From contig NZ_LT963352.1 in NCBI RefSeq assembly GCF_900236475.1, forward strand, positions 6,700,001 through 6,764,000: a stretch of 64,000 nt of DNA, read 5' to 3'. The notes below the pieces were generated by a model. The model searched no databases and was not told where the DNA came from. It saw only the letters and a list, made by a program, of their open reading frames with translations. The position numbers were made by a program, and so were the translations under genes. The DNA comes from Streptomyces chartreusis NRRL 3882. GTDB taxonomy: Bacteria > Actinomycetota > Actinomycetes > Streptomycetales > Streptomycetaceae. Shown one piece after another: positions 38,170-45,976 of the stretch (position 1 is its first letter; every line of letters starts with the position of its first letter).

Positions 38170-38189
38170 CCTAACAAGTGTTTGGTAGG
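38170..38189. promoter_or_regulatory. KstR2-like operator, divergent promoter 1
   Basis: CTAACAAGTGTTTGGTAGG contains AACAAGTGTTTGGT, one mismatch from the mycobacterial KstR2 motif AnCAAGnnCTTGnT. It sits between the divergent acyl-CoA dehydrogenase and SDR starts and directly before TAGCGT, a -10-like element 6 bases ahead of the SDR ATG. A near copy is found at 44161-44181. Confidence 0.7.
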
Positions 38190-38202
38190 TTAGCGTGAGG
38201 CC

Positions 38203-38988
38203 ATGACAGACGTCGAGAGTCCGTCGTACGTGCCCGGCCACGGCGTGCTGAAGGGGCGGACCGCCGTGATCACCGCCGCGGCCGGCGCGGGAATCGGCGG
38301 GGCCACCGCGCGCCGCTTCCTGGAGGAGGGCGCGCGCGTCCTGATCAGCGACGCGCACGCGCGGCGGCTCAAGGAGCACCAGGCGGAGCTGGCCGGCGAG
38401 TTCGGCGCGGCGTCGGTCGCCGCTGCACCCTGCGACGTCACCGACGAGAGGCAGGTCCGCGCCCTCTTCGACACGGCGGTCCGGGAACACGGACGCCTCG
38501 ACGTCGTGGTCAACAACGCCGGTCTCGGCGGCACCGCGGACCTCGTCGACATGACCGACGAACAGTGGTCCCGCGTCCTGGACGTCACGCTGAACGGCAC
38601 GTTCCGGTGCCTGCGGGCCGCACTCCGTCACATGCGGGAAAGCGGCGGCGTGATCGTCAACAACGCCTCCGTCGTCGGCTGGCGCGCCCAGGCCGGGCAG
38701 GCCCACTACGCCGCCGCGAAAGCGGGAGTGATGGCGCTGACCCGGTGCGCGGCGGTCGAGGCGGCCGAGTACGGCGTGCGGGTCAACGCCGTCGCGCCCA
38801 GCCTCGCCATGCATCCGCACCTGGTGAAGGTGACCACGCCCGAGCTGCTCGCCGAGCTGATCTCACGCGAGGCCTACGGGCGGTACGCCGAGCCCTGGGA
38901 GGTGGCCAACGTGATCGTGTTCCTGGCCTCCGGCTACTCCTCGTACATGACGGGGGAAGTGGTGTCCGTCAGCAGCCGGCACCCCTAG
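38203..38988 (+). CDS. ipdF: Short-chain dehydrogenase, IpdF-like
   Basis: A 261-residue SDR. The cofactor motif AAGAGIGGATARR, the NNAGLGG segment, the catalytic Ser in VNNASVVGW and the pair HYAAAKAGV (Tyr and Lys) are all present. In the mycobacterial KstR2 regulon an SDR of this size (IpdF, Rv3559c) handles the 5-oxo/5-hydroxy group of the C/D-ring propionyl-CoA intermediate. Position next to kstR2 and the operator supports the same role. The transcript is probably leaderless: TAGCGT lies six bases before the ATG. Confidence 0.72.
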   Translation: MTDVESPSYVPGHGVLKGRTAVITAAAGAGIGGATARRFLEEGARVLISDAHARRLKEHQAELAGEFGAASVAAAPCDVTDERQVRALFDTAVREHGRLDVVVNNAGLGGTADLVDMTDEQWSRVLDVTLNGTFRCLRAALRHMRESGGVIVNNASVVGWRAQAGQAHYAAAKAGVMALTRCAAVEAAEYGVRVNAVAPSLAMHPHLVKVTTPELLAELISREAYGRYAEPWEVANVIVFLASGYSSYMTGEVVSVSSRHP

Positions 38989-39000
38989 GACAATGGACCT

Positions 39001-39630
39001 GTGCCTCCTACGAAGAAGAAACCCCAGGTGACCGCCGCAGAGCCCGCCGCCGCCCGCGACCGCCGCAGCGAACTCCTCGGCACCGCCGCCGAGGTCTTCG
39101 CCGAGCAGGGCTACAACGCCACCACCGTCCGCAAGATCGCGGACCACGCGGGGATGCTCGCGGGCAGCCTCTACTACCACTTCGACTCCAAGGAGTCGAT
39201 GCTGGAGGAGATCCTGCGCACCTTCCTCGAGGAGCTCTGGGACGGCTACGACGCCGTGCTGGGTGCCGGACTCGGGCCCCGTGAGACGCTGCAGGCCCTG
39301 GTCACCGAGTCGTTCCGGGAGATCGACCGGCATCGCGCGGCCGTCGCGATCTACCAGAAGGAGAGCAAGCAGCTCGTGGCGCAGGAGCGGTTCGCGTTCC
39401 TCGCCGAGTCGCAGCGCAGATTCGAGAAGGCGTGGCTGTCCACGCTGGAGCGCGGCGTCGCCGAACGGGCCTTCCGGGCCGACCTCGACGTCCGGCTCAC
39501 CTACCGGTTCGTGCGCGACACGGTGTGGGTGGCCGCGTCCTGGTACCGGCCGGGCGGGCGGCACAGCCCGGACGAGATCGCCCGGCAGTACCTGTCGATG
39601 GTGCTGGACGGGATCGCCGTACGCGAATAG
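39001..39630 (+). CDS. kstR2: TetR-family regulator KstR2
   Basis: A 209-residue TetR regulator. The helix-turn-helix is at about residues 35-66 with the segment NATTVRKIADHAGMLAGSLYYHF. The C-terminal part VRDTVWVAASWYRPGG and the ending QYLSMVLDGI closely resemble mycobacterial KstR2 (remembered). KstR2 represses genes for steroid ring C/D breakdown and is released by a CoA thioester of the ring intermediate. GTG follows GACAAT by six bases, so the transcript may be leaderless. Two KstR2-like operators lie in this cluster. Confidence 0.88.
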   Translation: MPPTKKKPQVTAAEPAAARDRRSELLGTAAEVFAEQGYNATTVRKIADHAGMLAGSLYYHFDSKESMLEEILRTFLEELWDGYDAVLGAGLGPRETLQALVTESFREIDRHRAAVAIYQKESKQLVAQERFAFLAESQRRFEKAWLSTLERGVAERAFRADLDVRLTYRFVRDTVWVAASWYRPGGRHSPDEIARQYLSMVLDGIAVRE

Positions 39631-39653
39631 CCCTTATCCCCGAGGGAGTTGCC

Positions 39654-40811
39654 ATGGCCGAGGCCTACATCGTCGAAGCGGTCCGCACGCCCGTCGGGCG
39701 GCGCGGGGGAGGGCTGAGCGCCGTCCATCCGGCCGATCTCGGCGCGCATGTGCTGAAAGAGCTGATGAGCCGCTCGGGCGTCGACCCGGCGGCCGTGGAG
39801 GACGTCGTCCTCGGCTGTCTGGACGCGGTGGGGCCGCAGGCCGGGGACATCGCGCGGACCTGCTGGCTGGCGGCCGGGCTGCCCGAGGAGGTGCCGGGCG
39901 TGACCGTCGACCGGCAGTGCGGTTCCTCGCAGCAGGCCGTGCACTTCGCGGCGCAGGCCGTGCTGTCCGGCACGCAGGACCTGGTCGTGGCCGGCGGGGT
40001 GCAGAACATGTCGATGATCCCCATCGCCTTCGCCACCCGGCAGGCCGCCGAGCCGCTGGGGCTCACCCAGGGCCCGTTCGCGGGCAGTGCGGGCTGGCGG
40101 GCCCGGTACGGGGACAAGCCCGTCAACCAGTTCGCGGGCGCCGAGATGATCGCCGCGAAGTGGGGGATCGGCCGGCGGGACCAGGAGGAGTTCGCCCTGC
40201 GGTCCCATCAGCGGGCGGTGCGGGCGATCGACGAGGGCCGCTTCGACCGCGAGACCGTGCCGTACGGGGAGGTCGCGGCCGACGAGGGCCCGCGCCGGGA
40301 CACGTCCCTGGAGAAGATGGCGGGGCTCAAGCCGGTCCTCGACGGCGGCACGATCACCGCCGCCTGTTCCTCACAGGTCTCCGACGGGGCGGCGGCGATG
40401 CTGCTGGCCTCGGAGCGGGCCGTGCGCGAGCACGGGCTCACCCCCCGCGCGCGTGTGCACCATCTCTCGGTGCGCGGCGAGGACCCGATCCGCATGCTCA
40501 CCGCCCCGATCCCGGCCACCGCCCACGCCCTGAGGAAGACCGGCATGACCATCGGCGACATCGACCTGGTCGAGATCAACGAGGCCTTCGCCCCGGTCGT
40601 CCTGGCCTGGCTGAAGGAGACCGGCGCGGACCCGGAGAAGGTCAACGTCAACGGCGGTGCCATCGCCCTGGGTCACCCGCTGGGCGCGACCGGCGTGAAG
40701 CTGATGACGACCCTGCTGCACGAACTGGAGCGCACCGGCGGCCGGTTCGGCCTGCAGACCATGTGCGAGGGCGGTGGCCAGGCCAATGTGACGATCATCG
40801 AGAGGCTGTGA
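39654..40811 (+). CDS. fadA6: Steroid thiolase FadA6-like acetyl-CoA acyltransferase
   Basis: A 385-residue thiolase, close to the length of mycobacterial FadA6. Active-site residues are Cys89 in VDRQCGSSQQ, the His of GGAIALGHPLGATG near residue 340, and the Cys of MCEGGGQAN near 371. GAGGGAG lies seven bases before the ATG. FadA6 is proposed to cleave the last beta-keto thioesters from the steroid C/D rings. It is cotranscribed in the same direction as kstR2. Its 3' end overlaps the converging ipdC gene by 17 bp. Confidence 0.85.
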   Translation: MAEAYIVEAVRTPVGRRGGGLSAVHPADLGAHVLKELMSRSGVDPAAVEDVVLGCLDAVGPQAGDIARTCWLAAGLPEEVPGVTVDRQCGSSQQAVHFAAQAVLSGTQDLVVAGGVQNMSMIPIAFATRQAAEPLGLTQGPFAGSAGWRARYGDKPVNQFAGAEMIAAKWGIGRRDQEEFALRSHQRAVRAIDEGRFDRETVPYGEVAADEGPRRDTSLEKMAGLKPVLDGGTITAACSSQVSDGAAAMLLASERAVREHGLTPRARVHHLSVRGEDPIRMLTAPIPATAHALRKTGMTIGDIDLVEINEAFAPVVLAWLKETGADPEKVNVNGGAIALGHPLGATGVKLMTTLLHELERTGGRFGLQTMCEGGGQANVTIIERL

Positions 40812-41844
40812 GACGCCGGCGGGTGTCCTCGGCCTCCTCCATGATCCGCTCCACCAGCTCCGCGCACGAGGGCAGGTCGTCGATCACTCCGGCGACCTGC
40901 CCGGACGCCATCACGCCCAGATCCGTACGGCCGTCCACCATGGACGCCTTGAGCAGCATCGGTGTGTTGGCGGCGAGCAGGACCTGGCTCCAGGTCAGGT
41001 CCTTGCCGTGCCGGAGGGCGAGGCCGTCGCGGACCATGCGACGCCAGGTGAGGCCGGACAGCCGCCGGAAGCGGGACGCCCTGCGCGTCGCATGGAACAG
41101 GGCTGTCACCCGGCCCGCGTCCTCCAGCGCGTCCACCAGCTCCGTGCGCAGCATGCGATGCGGCAGCCCGTCCACCGCCCGGGTGACCGTCACGTCCCGC
41201 ACCGTCGCCGCCAGGTACCGCGCCTTCACCGCCTCCGGCACCGTCGAGTCCGAGGTGAGCAGGAACCTCGTGCCCATGGCGATACCCGCCGCGCCGTAGG
41301 CCAGAGCCGCGACCAGTCCCCGCCCGTCGAAGAACCCGCCCGCCGCCACGACCGGTATGTCCACGGCGTTGACCACCTGCGGCAGCAGCACCGTCGTGGC
41401 CACCTCGCCGGTGTGCCCGCCGCCCTCCGTGCCCTGCACGAGGACCGCGTCCGCGCCCCACCCGGCGACCTTCTCGGCGTGCCGCCGCGCCCCCACCGTC
41501 GGCATGACGACCACCCCGGCCTCCTTGAGCTCGCCGATCAGCTCCCGGGAGGGGGCCAGGGCGAAGGAGGCGACCCGGACGCCCTCCTCGATCAGGATCC
41601 GCACCCGGTCGCCGGCGTCCGCCGCGTCGGCGCGCAGGTTCACCCCGAACGGCGCGTCGGTACGGGCCCGGACCTCCCGGACGGCCGCGCGCAACCGGTC
41701 GAGCGTCATCGTCGCGGAGGCCAGGATGCCCAGAGCGCCCGCGTTCGCCGTGGCGGAGACCAGACGCGGCCCCGCCACCCAGCCCATCCCGGTCTGCACG
41801 AGGGGATGACGGACCCCGGTCAGCCGGGTCAGCGCCGTCTCCAT
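40795..41844 (-). CDS. ipdC: FMN-dependent reductase IpdC (nitronate monooxygenase family)
   Basis: A 349-residue flavin barrel of the nitronate monooxygenase/2-nitropropane dioxygenase family. Flavin-binding segments are VQTGMGWVAGPRLVSA, VLVQGTEGGGHTG, VVAAGGFFDGRGL and GIAMGTRFLLTSD. In the KstR2 regulon the equivalent gene, ipdC, follows ipdA and ipdB, which is also the order here. IpdC acts on a hydroxylated indane carboxyl-CoA from steroid rings C/D. The ATG overlaps the ipdB stop (TGATG). Identity rests on family plus gene order. Confidence 0.82.
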   Translation of the reverse strand: METALTRLTGVRHPLVQTGMGWVAGPRLVSATANAGALGILASATMTLDRLRAAVREVRARTDAPFGVNLRADAADAGDRVRILIEEGVRVASFALAPSRELIGELKEAGVVVMPTVGARRHAEKVAGWGADAVLVQGTEGGGHTGEVATTVLLPQVVNAVDIPVVAAGGFFDGRGLVAALAYGAAGIAMGTRFLLTSDSTVPEAVKARYLAATVRDVTVTRAVDGLPHRMLRTELVDALEDAGRVTALFHATRRASRFRRLSGLTWRRMVRDGLALRHGKDLTWSQVLLAANTPMLLKASMVDGRTDLGVMASGQVAGVIDDLPSCAELVERIMEEAEDTRRRLTASR

Positions 41845-42563
41845 CACGCGGCGACCTCCCTGGTACGAGCGGCGGCCGGGTCGACGACCTCGCGGATCAG
41901 CCGGAGCTCCTCGGCGGTCGGCTCGCGGGTCGGCGGCACCTCGTCCGGGACGCTCAGCTCGAAGCCCGTCGCCTCCCTGACCTGCTCCACCGTGACCCCC
42001 GGGTGCAGCGAGGCCAGCCGCATCGAACGGTCCGGGGTGGCGAAGTCGAAGACACCCAGGTCGGAGACGACCCGCGGGATGCGGTGGTGACGCGCCCCGG
42101 CGGCGTGGTCGTACCCGACTCCGCAGACCAGGTCGACCCGCTCGACGAAAACCCGCCGGGAGTGCCTGGGGATCCAGTAACTGGTCGGATGGTTGAGGGT
42201 GTTGACCGGTGCCCCGCGCACCCCGAGCAGCTGCCGCCGCGGCCGCTCCCAGTCGCCGATGCAGGAGATGTTCTGGTTGCCGAACCGGTCGATCTGGCTC
42301 GCGCCCATCATCACGTGCCGCCGGCCTCCGGTGACCAGGGCCAGATGCTGCCGGTACGGCAGCCAGCCCTCCGTCGTCCCGTCCGGGCGGACCAGCAGCG
42401 CCTCGCCGTCGGTCAGCAGCAGGTCCGGCGCGAAGGTGAGCCGGGCGAGGCGGGCGCCGACGGAGGGGATCAGCCCCATGGGGCTCGCGAGCACCTCACC
42501 GTCGCCCCGCCAGGCCTCGGCGCACGCGATCACGCAGTACTCCGCGCGGCTGACGCGCGTCAT
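41844..42563 (-). CDS. ipdB: COCHEA-CoA hydrolase beta subunit (class I CoA-transferase fold)
   Basis: A 239-residue protein with the class I CoA-transferase beta fold. Signs are the segments VMMGASQIDRFGNQNIS, CGVGYDHAAGARHHRIP and SDLGVFDFATPDRSMRLASLHPG. In mycobacteria IpdAB opens the last ring of the steroid by a retro-Claisen reaction on COCHEA-CoA, not by CoA transfer. The ATG overlaps the ipdA stop by 4 bp. Order ipdA-ipdB-ipdC is the same as in mycobacteria but without the ferredoxin gene found there. Confidence 0.87.
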   Translation of the reverse strand: MTRVSRAEYCVIACAEAWRGDGEVLASPMGLIPSVGARLARLTFAPDLLLTDGEALLVRPDGTTEGWLPYRQHLALVTGGRRHVMMGASQIDRFGNQNISCIGDWERPRRQLLGVRGAPVNTLNHPTSYWIPRHSRRVFVERVDLVCGVGYDHAAGARHHRIPRVVSDLGVFDFATPDRSMRLASLHPGVTVEQVREATGFELSVPDEVPPTREPTAEELRLIREVVDPAAARTREVAA

Positions 42564-43396
42564 GTCCCCTCCCCGACGGCCGACTGGTACGCCTGCTCGT
42601 CCCCGGCGAGGAAGCGGGCCGCGAACTGAGACCAGGGTGTCGTCGCGTACGTCTTCTGGAAGGCCTCGTCCCGGCCGTAGTCGGGTGCGCAGGACGTGAA
42701 GTGCGCCCCGTTCGGGGCCTCCACGACGCCTGTCACCGTGTGCCGCTTGAGCAGCAGGGTCTGCGGCGGTGCCGCCTTCGTCAACTCGGCCGTGTCGACG
42801 ATCCGTTCGCAGCTGACGTACGCCGTGTCCGCCGCCTCGCAGAACAGGTCGTCGAAGTACGGGTCCGGGCCCAGGTACTGCCCGTTTCCCAGCCGGTCGG
42901 CGCGGTTGACGTGCACCAGGGCCGCGTCGAGCCGCAGGGCGGGCATCGCCACGAACGTCTCCCCGTCCTCGTACGGCGAAGTGACCGTCCGCAGGCCGGG
43001 GTTGACCCGCATCACGTCCGAGCCGATGCCGGCCCGCACGGGCAGGAACGGCAGCCGGTTCGCCGCCGCGTGCAGGCCCCACATGAACATCGCCTCGTCG
43101 ATCTCCGTCAGGTCGAAGGCCCCACGCTCGCGGGCCGCGCGGTAGTGCGGCTCCAGGGGGATCGAGTCCAGGGTGACGAAGGCCGTGACCAGCTTCCGGA
43201 TCCGCCCGGCGGCGGCCAGCATGCCGATGTCCGGGCCGCCGTACGAGACGATCGTGAGATCGGTGATCCGGGATCGGAGCAGTGCTCTCACCAGGGCCAT
43301 CGGCTTGCGGCGCGAGCCCCAGCCGCCGATGCCGAGGGTCATGCCGCTGGACAGGCGGGACACGGCCTCGTCGACCGTCATCGTCTTGTCACTCAC
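42560..43396 (-). CDS. ipdA: COCHEA-CoA hydrolase alpha subunit
   Basis: A 278-residue CoA-transferase-fold alpha subunit. The N-terminal motif SSGMTLGIGGWGSRRKPMAL and the segment TIVSYGGPDIGML are typical, as is the LVHVNRADRLGNGQYLG region. It pairs with ipdB, with which it overlaps by 4 bp, to cleave the final steroid ring. A GTG start is used, directly at the echA20 stop, so the genes are coupled. The family allows true CoA-transferases as an alternative, but the cluster context favours IpdA. Confidence 0.87.
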   Translation of the reverse strand: MSDKTMTVDEAVSRLSSGMTLGIGGWGSRRKPMALVRALLRSRITDLTIVSYGGPDIGMLAAAGRIRKLVTAFVTLDSIPLEPHYRAARERGAFDLTEIDEAMFMWGLHAAANRLPFLPVRAGIGSDVMRVNPGLRTVTSPYEDGETFVAMPALRLDAALVHVNRADRLGNGQYLGPDPYFDDLFCEAADTAYVSCERIVDTAELTKAAPPQTLLLKRHTVTGVVEAPNGAHFTSCAPDYGRDEAFQKTYATTPWSQFAARFLAGDEQAYQSAVGEGT

Positions 43397-44140
43397 CTAC
43401 GTGCCCTCCTTCCCGAAGCCGGCGCGCACCCGGTCCGCCACCCCGCTGAGGCCCGCCTCGAAGGTGAAGCCCTGCTCGAAGCGGTAGCTGCGGCGCACGT
43501 CGACCGGGTCGATGCCGTTGATGGCGGCCTTGGCCAGGCGCAGCAGCCGCCCGTCCTTGGCGGCGATCTCGCGGGCCAGCCTCAGGGCTGCAGCGCGCAG
43601 TTCCCCGCGCGGCACGACCCGCCACACCGAGCCGTGCGCGTGCAACTCGGCCGCGGTCGCCGTGCGCGAGGTGTAGTACAGGGCGCGCATCAGGTGCTGC
43701 GGCACCAGCCGGGCCAGGTGGGTGGCCGCGCCCAGCGCACCCCGGTCCAGCTCGGGCAGCCCGAAGACGGCGTCCTCGCTCGCCACGATCACGTCCGCGT
43801 TGCCCACCAGCCCGATACCGCCGCCCAGGCAGAAGCCGTGCACCGCCGCCACGACCGGCACCGCGCAGTCGTACACGGCGGCGAAGGCCTCCGCGCAGGC
43901 GTGGTTGGCGCCGATCAGCGCGCCGTTCGGGTCGTTCTGTATCTCCTTGATGTCCACGCCCGCGTTGAACCCGCGCCCCTCGGCCCTCAGCACCACGCAC
44001 CGCACCTCCGGGTCGCGCCCGGCCGCGCGCACCGCGTCGGCCAGGGCGAACCAGCCGGCCACCGGCAGGGCGTTCACCGGCGGGAAGTCGACCGTGACGA
44101 CGGCTATGCCCTTTTCCACGCACGAGGTGGAGACACCCAT
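43397..44140 (-). CDS. echA20: Enoyl-CoA hydratase family protein EchA20
   Basis: A 247-residue crotonase-fold protein of the same length as mycobacterial EchA20. Oxyanion-hole segments are GRGFNAGVDIKEI and HGFCLGGGIGLVGNAD; the active-site region is FGLPELDRGALGAATHLARL. EchA20 hydrolyses the D ring of an indene-type CoA thioester before IpdAB acts. It is the first gene of the minus-strand echA20-ipdA-ipdB-ipdC operon, with a KstR2-like operator just upstream. Generic enoyl-CoA hydratase is the alternative. Confidence 0.84.
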   Translation of the reverse strand: MGVSTSCVEKGIAVVTVDFPPVNALPVAGWFALADAVRAAGRDPEVRCVVLRAEGRGFNAGVDIKEIQNDPNGALIGANHACAEAFAAVYDCAVPVVAAVHGFCLGGGIGLVGNADVIVASEDAVFGLPELDRGALGAATHLARLVPQHLMRALYYTSRTATAAELHAHGSVWRVVPRGELRAAALRLAREIAAKDGRLLRLAKAAINGIDPVDVRRSYRFEQGFTFEAGLSGVADRVRAGFGKEGT

Positions 44141-44160
44141 GGCCGCATCAGCTACCTTTC

Positions 44161-44181
44161 CACCAAACGTTTGTTAGGTGG
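44161..44181. promoter_or_regulatory. KstR2-like operator, divergent promoter 2
   Basis: CACCAAACGTTTGTTAGGTGG shares a near-identical core with the reverse complement of the first operator (ACCAAACryTTGTTAGG). It fits the KstR2 motif with two mismatches. It lies between the divergent echA20 and SDR genes and is the centre of a longer imperfect dyad (arms GCTACCTTTCCACC and GGTGGAAGGTAGC). Confidence 0.7.
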
Positions 44182-44194
44182 AAGGTAGCAGCGA

Positions 44195-44935
44195 ATGGAG
44201 CTGGACGGGAGGGTCGCCGTCGTCACGGGCGGGACCCGGGGCGTCGGGGCCGGCATCGCGCGTGCCTTCGCACGGGCGGGAGCCGAGGTCGTGGTCTGTG
44301 CCCGCCGCCCACCGGAAGTCCCGGTGCCCGGAACCGAGTTCGTGCCGCTGGACGTCCGGGACGCCGACGCCGTCCGGCGGCTGTGCGGCGAGCTGCCCCG
44401 GCTGGACGTCCTCGTCAACAACGCGGGCGGCAGCCCCCACCGCCCGCTCACCCACGCCGACGCCGACCGGCACGCGCGCGTGGTGGAGCTCAACCTCGTG
44501 GCACCGCTGACCGTGTCCCTCGCCGCGTACGAGCACCTACGGCGGGCCAGGGGCTCGATCGTCATGATCGGCAGCGTCAGCGGAGGCCGCCCGTCCCCGG
44601 GCACCGCCGCCTACGGCGCCGCCAAGGCGGGCCTGGAGAGCCTCGCCCGCTCGATGGCCGTGGAGTGGGCGCCCGACATCCGGGTCAACACCCTCGTCGT
44701 CGGCATGGTCCGCACCGAACTGTCCCACCTCCACTACGGCGACCGGGACGGCGTAGCCGCCGTCGCCCGCACCGTCCCGCTCGGCCGTCTCGCCGAGCCG
44801 TCCGACGTCGGCCGGGCCGCAGTCTTCCTCGCCTCGGACGCCGCCGCCTACATCAGCGGGGCGAGTCTGCTCGTCCACGGGGGCGGGGAGCGCCCCGCGT
44901 TCCTGGGCGTCTCGACCGCGCACAAGGAGACCTGA
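44195..44935 (+). CDS. Short-chain dehydrogenase (KstR2 cluster)
   Basis: A 246-residue SDR with the cofactor motif VTGGTRGVGAGIARAF, NNAGGSPHRPL, the catalytic Ser in MIGSVSGG and Tyr/Lys in AYGAAKAGLESLA. It corresponds in place and size to the SDR gene beside echA20 in mycobacteria (Rv3549c type). Its exact step in ring C/D breakdown is not established. The operator upstream suggests KstR2 control. It is followed after one base by another SDR gene. Confidence 0.8.
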   Translation: MELDGRVAVVTGGTRGVGAGIARAFARAGAEVVVCARRPPEVPVPGTEFVPLDVRDADAVRRLCGELPRLDVLVNNAGGSPHRPLTHADADRHARVVELNLVAPLTVSLAAYEHLRRARGSIVMIGSVSGGRPSPGTAAYGAAKAGLESLARSMAVEWAPDIRVNTLVVGMVRTELSHLHYGDRDGVAAVARTVPLGRLAEPSDVGRAAVFLASDAAAYISGASLLVHGGGERPAFLGVSTAHKET

Positions 44936-44936
44936 G

Positions 44937-45860
44937 ATGAGCGGAATCTGTGACGGGCGGGTCGTCGTCGTCACCGGCGCGGGCCGGGGGCTCGGCCGCG
45001 CCCACGCCCTCGCCTTCGCCGCCGAGGGCGCGCGGCTCGTCGTCAACGACCTCGGCGTCGGCCTCGACGGCACACCCGGAGCCGACGGGATGCCCGGGCC
45101 CGGCAGCCCGGCCACCCGTGTCGCCGAGGAGATCCGCGCGGCGGGCGGCGAGGCGGTGCCGCACGGCGGCGACATCGCCACGACCGAGGGCGCGGCCTCT
45201 CTCGTCCGGACGGCCCTGGAGACGTACGGCCGGCTCGACACGCTCGTCAACAACGCGGGCTTCCTGCGCGACCGGATGCTGGTCAACCTCGACGAGGACG
45301 ACTTCGACGCCGTCGTACGCGTCCACCTCAAGGGCCACTTCCTGCCCCTGCGGCACGCCGCCGCGCACTGGCGGTCCGAGGCCAAGGCGGGCCGCCCGCC
45401 GGAGGCCCGGATCGTCAACACCAGCAGCGGAGCCGGGCTGCTCGGCTCGGTCGGACAAGGCAACTACAGCGCCGCCAAGGCCGGGATCGTCGCCCTGACG
45501 CTGGTCGCGGCGGCCGAACTGCGCCGCTACGGCGTCCAGGTCAACGCGATCGCCCCCGCCGCCCGGACCCGTATGACGGAGCGGACCTTCGCCGAAACCA
45601 TGGCGGCGCCCGACTCGGGCTTCGACGCGATGGCCCCGGAGAACGTCTCCCCCCTGGTCGTCTGGCTCGGCTCGGCCGCGAGCGCGGGGGTCACGGGCCG
45701 GGTCTTCGAGGCGGAGGGCGGCCGGATCACGGTGATGGAGGGCTGGCGCCCGGGTCCGAGCGCGGACAAGGGGGAACGGTGGGTTCCGGCAGAGGCGGGG
45801 GAGGCGGCGCGGAAACTGCTGGCGGAGGCGGACGAGCCGGGGCCGGTGTACGGAGCTTGA
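44937..45860 (+). CDS. Short-chain dehydrogenase, hydroxyacyl-CoA dehydrogenase-like
   Basis: A 307-residue SDR of the longer peroxisomal-multifunctional-enzyme type. Motifs are VTGAGRGLGRAHALAF, NNAGFLRDRML and the active-site pair NYSAAKAGIVALT. It matches in length and position the Rv3548c-type SDR of the mycobacterial cluster. It likely oxidises a 3-hydroxyacyl-CoA intermediate. It starts one base after the previous stop. The 3' end runs into a 21-bp tandem repeat that contains its stop codon. Confidence 0.8.
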   Translation: MSGICDGRVVVVTGAGRGLGRAHALAFAAEGARLVVNDLGVGLDGTPGADGMPGPGSPATRVAEEIRAAGGEAVPHGGDIATTEGAASLVRTALETYGRLDTLVNNAGFLRDRMLVNLDEDDFDAVVRVHLKGHFLPLRHAAAHWRSEAKAGRPPEARIVNTSSGAGLLGSVGQGNYSAAKAGIVALTLVAAAELRRYGVQVNAIAPAARTRMTERTFAETMAAPDSGFDAMAPENVSPLVVWLGSAASAGVTGRVFEAEGGRITVMEGWRPGPSADKGERWVPAEAGEAARKLLAEADEPGPVYGA

Positions 45861-45946
45861 AGGCGGTGTACGGGACTTGCAAGGCGATGTACGGGACTTG
45901 AACGGTGGCGTACGGGACTTGAACGGTGGCGTACGGCTTGAAAGGC
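45848..45946. repeat. 21-bp tandem repeat array
   Basis: Five units of about 21 bp with the consensus GTACGGGACTTGAACGGTGGC; the two central units are nearly identical and the outer ones are shorter or diverged. The first unit contains the stop codon of the SDR gene. No dyad in the unit and no spacers, so it is not a CRISPR array. Confidence 0.85.
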
Positions 45947-45976
45947 GCACCCGGAGGCGCGCGCACTGGGGAATGC

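Noticed and set aside
45848..45946. CRISPR-like array
   Set aside because: Units are contiguous, only about 21 bp long, have no dyad and no spacers, and no cas gene is nearby.
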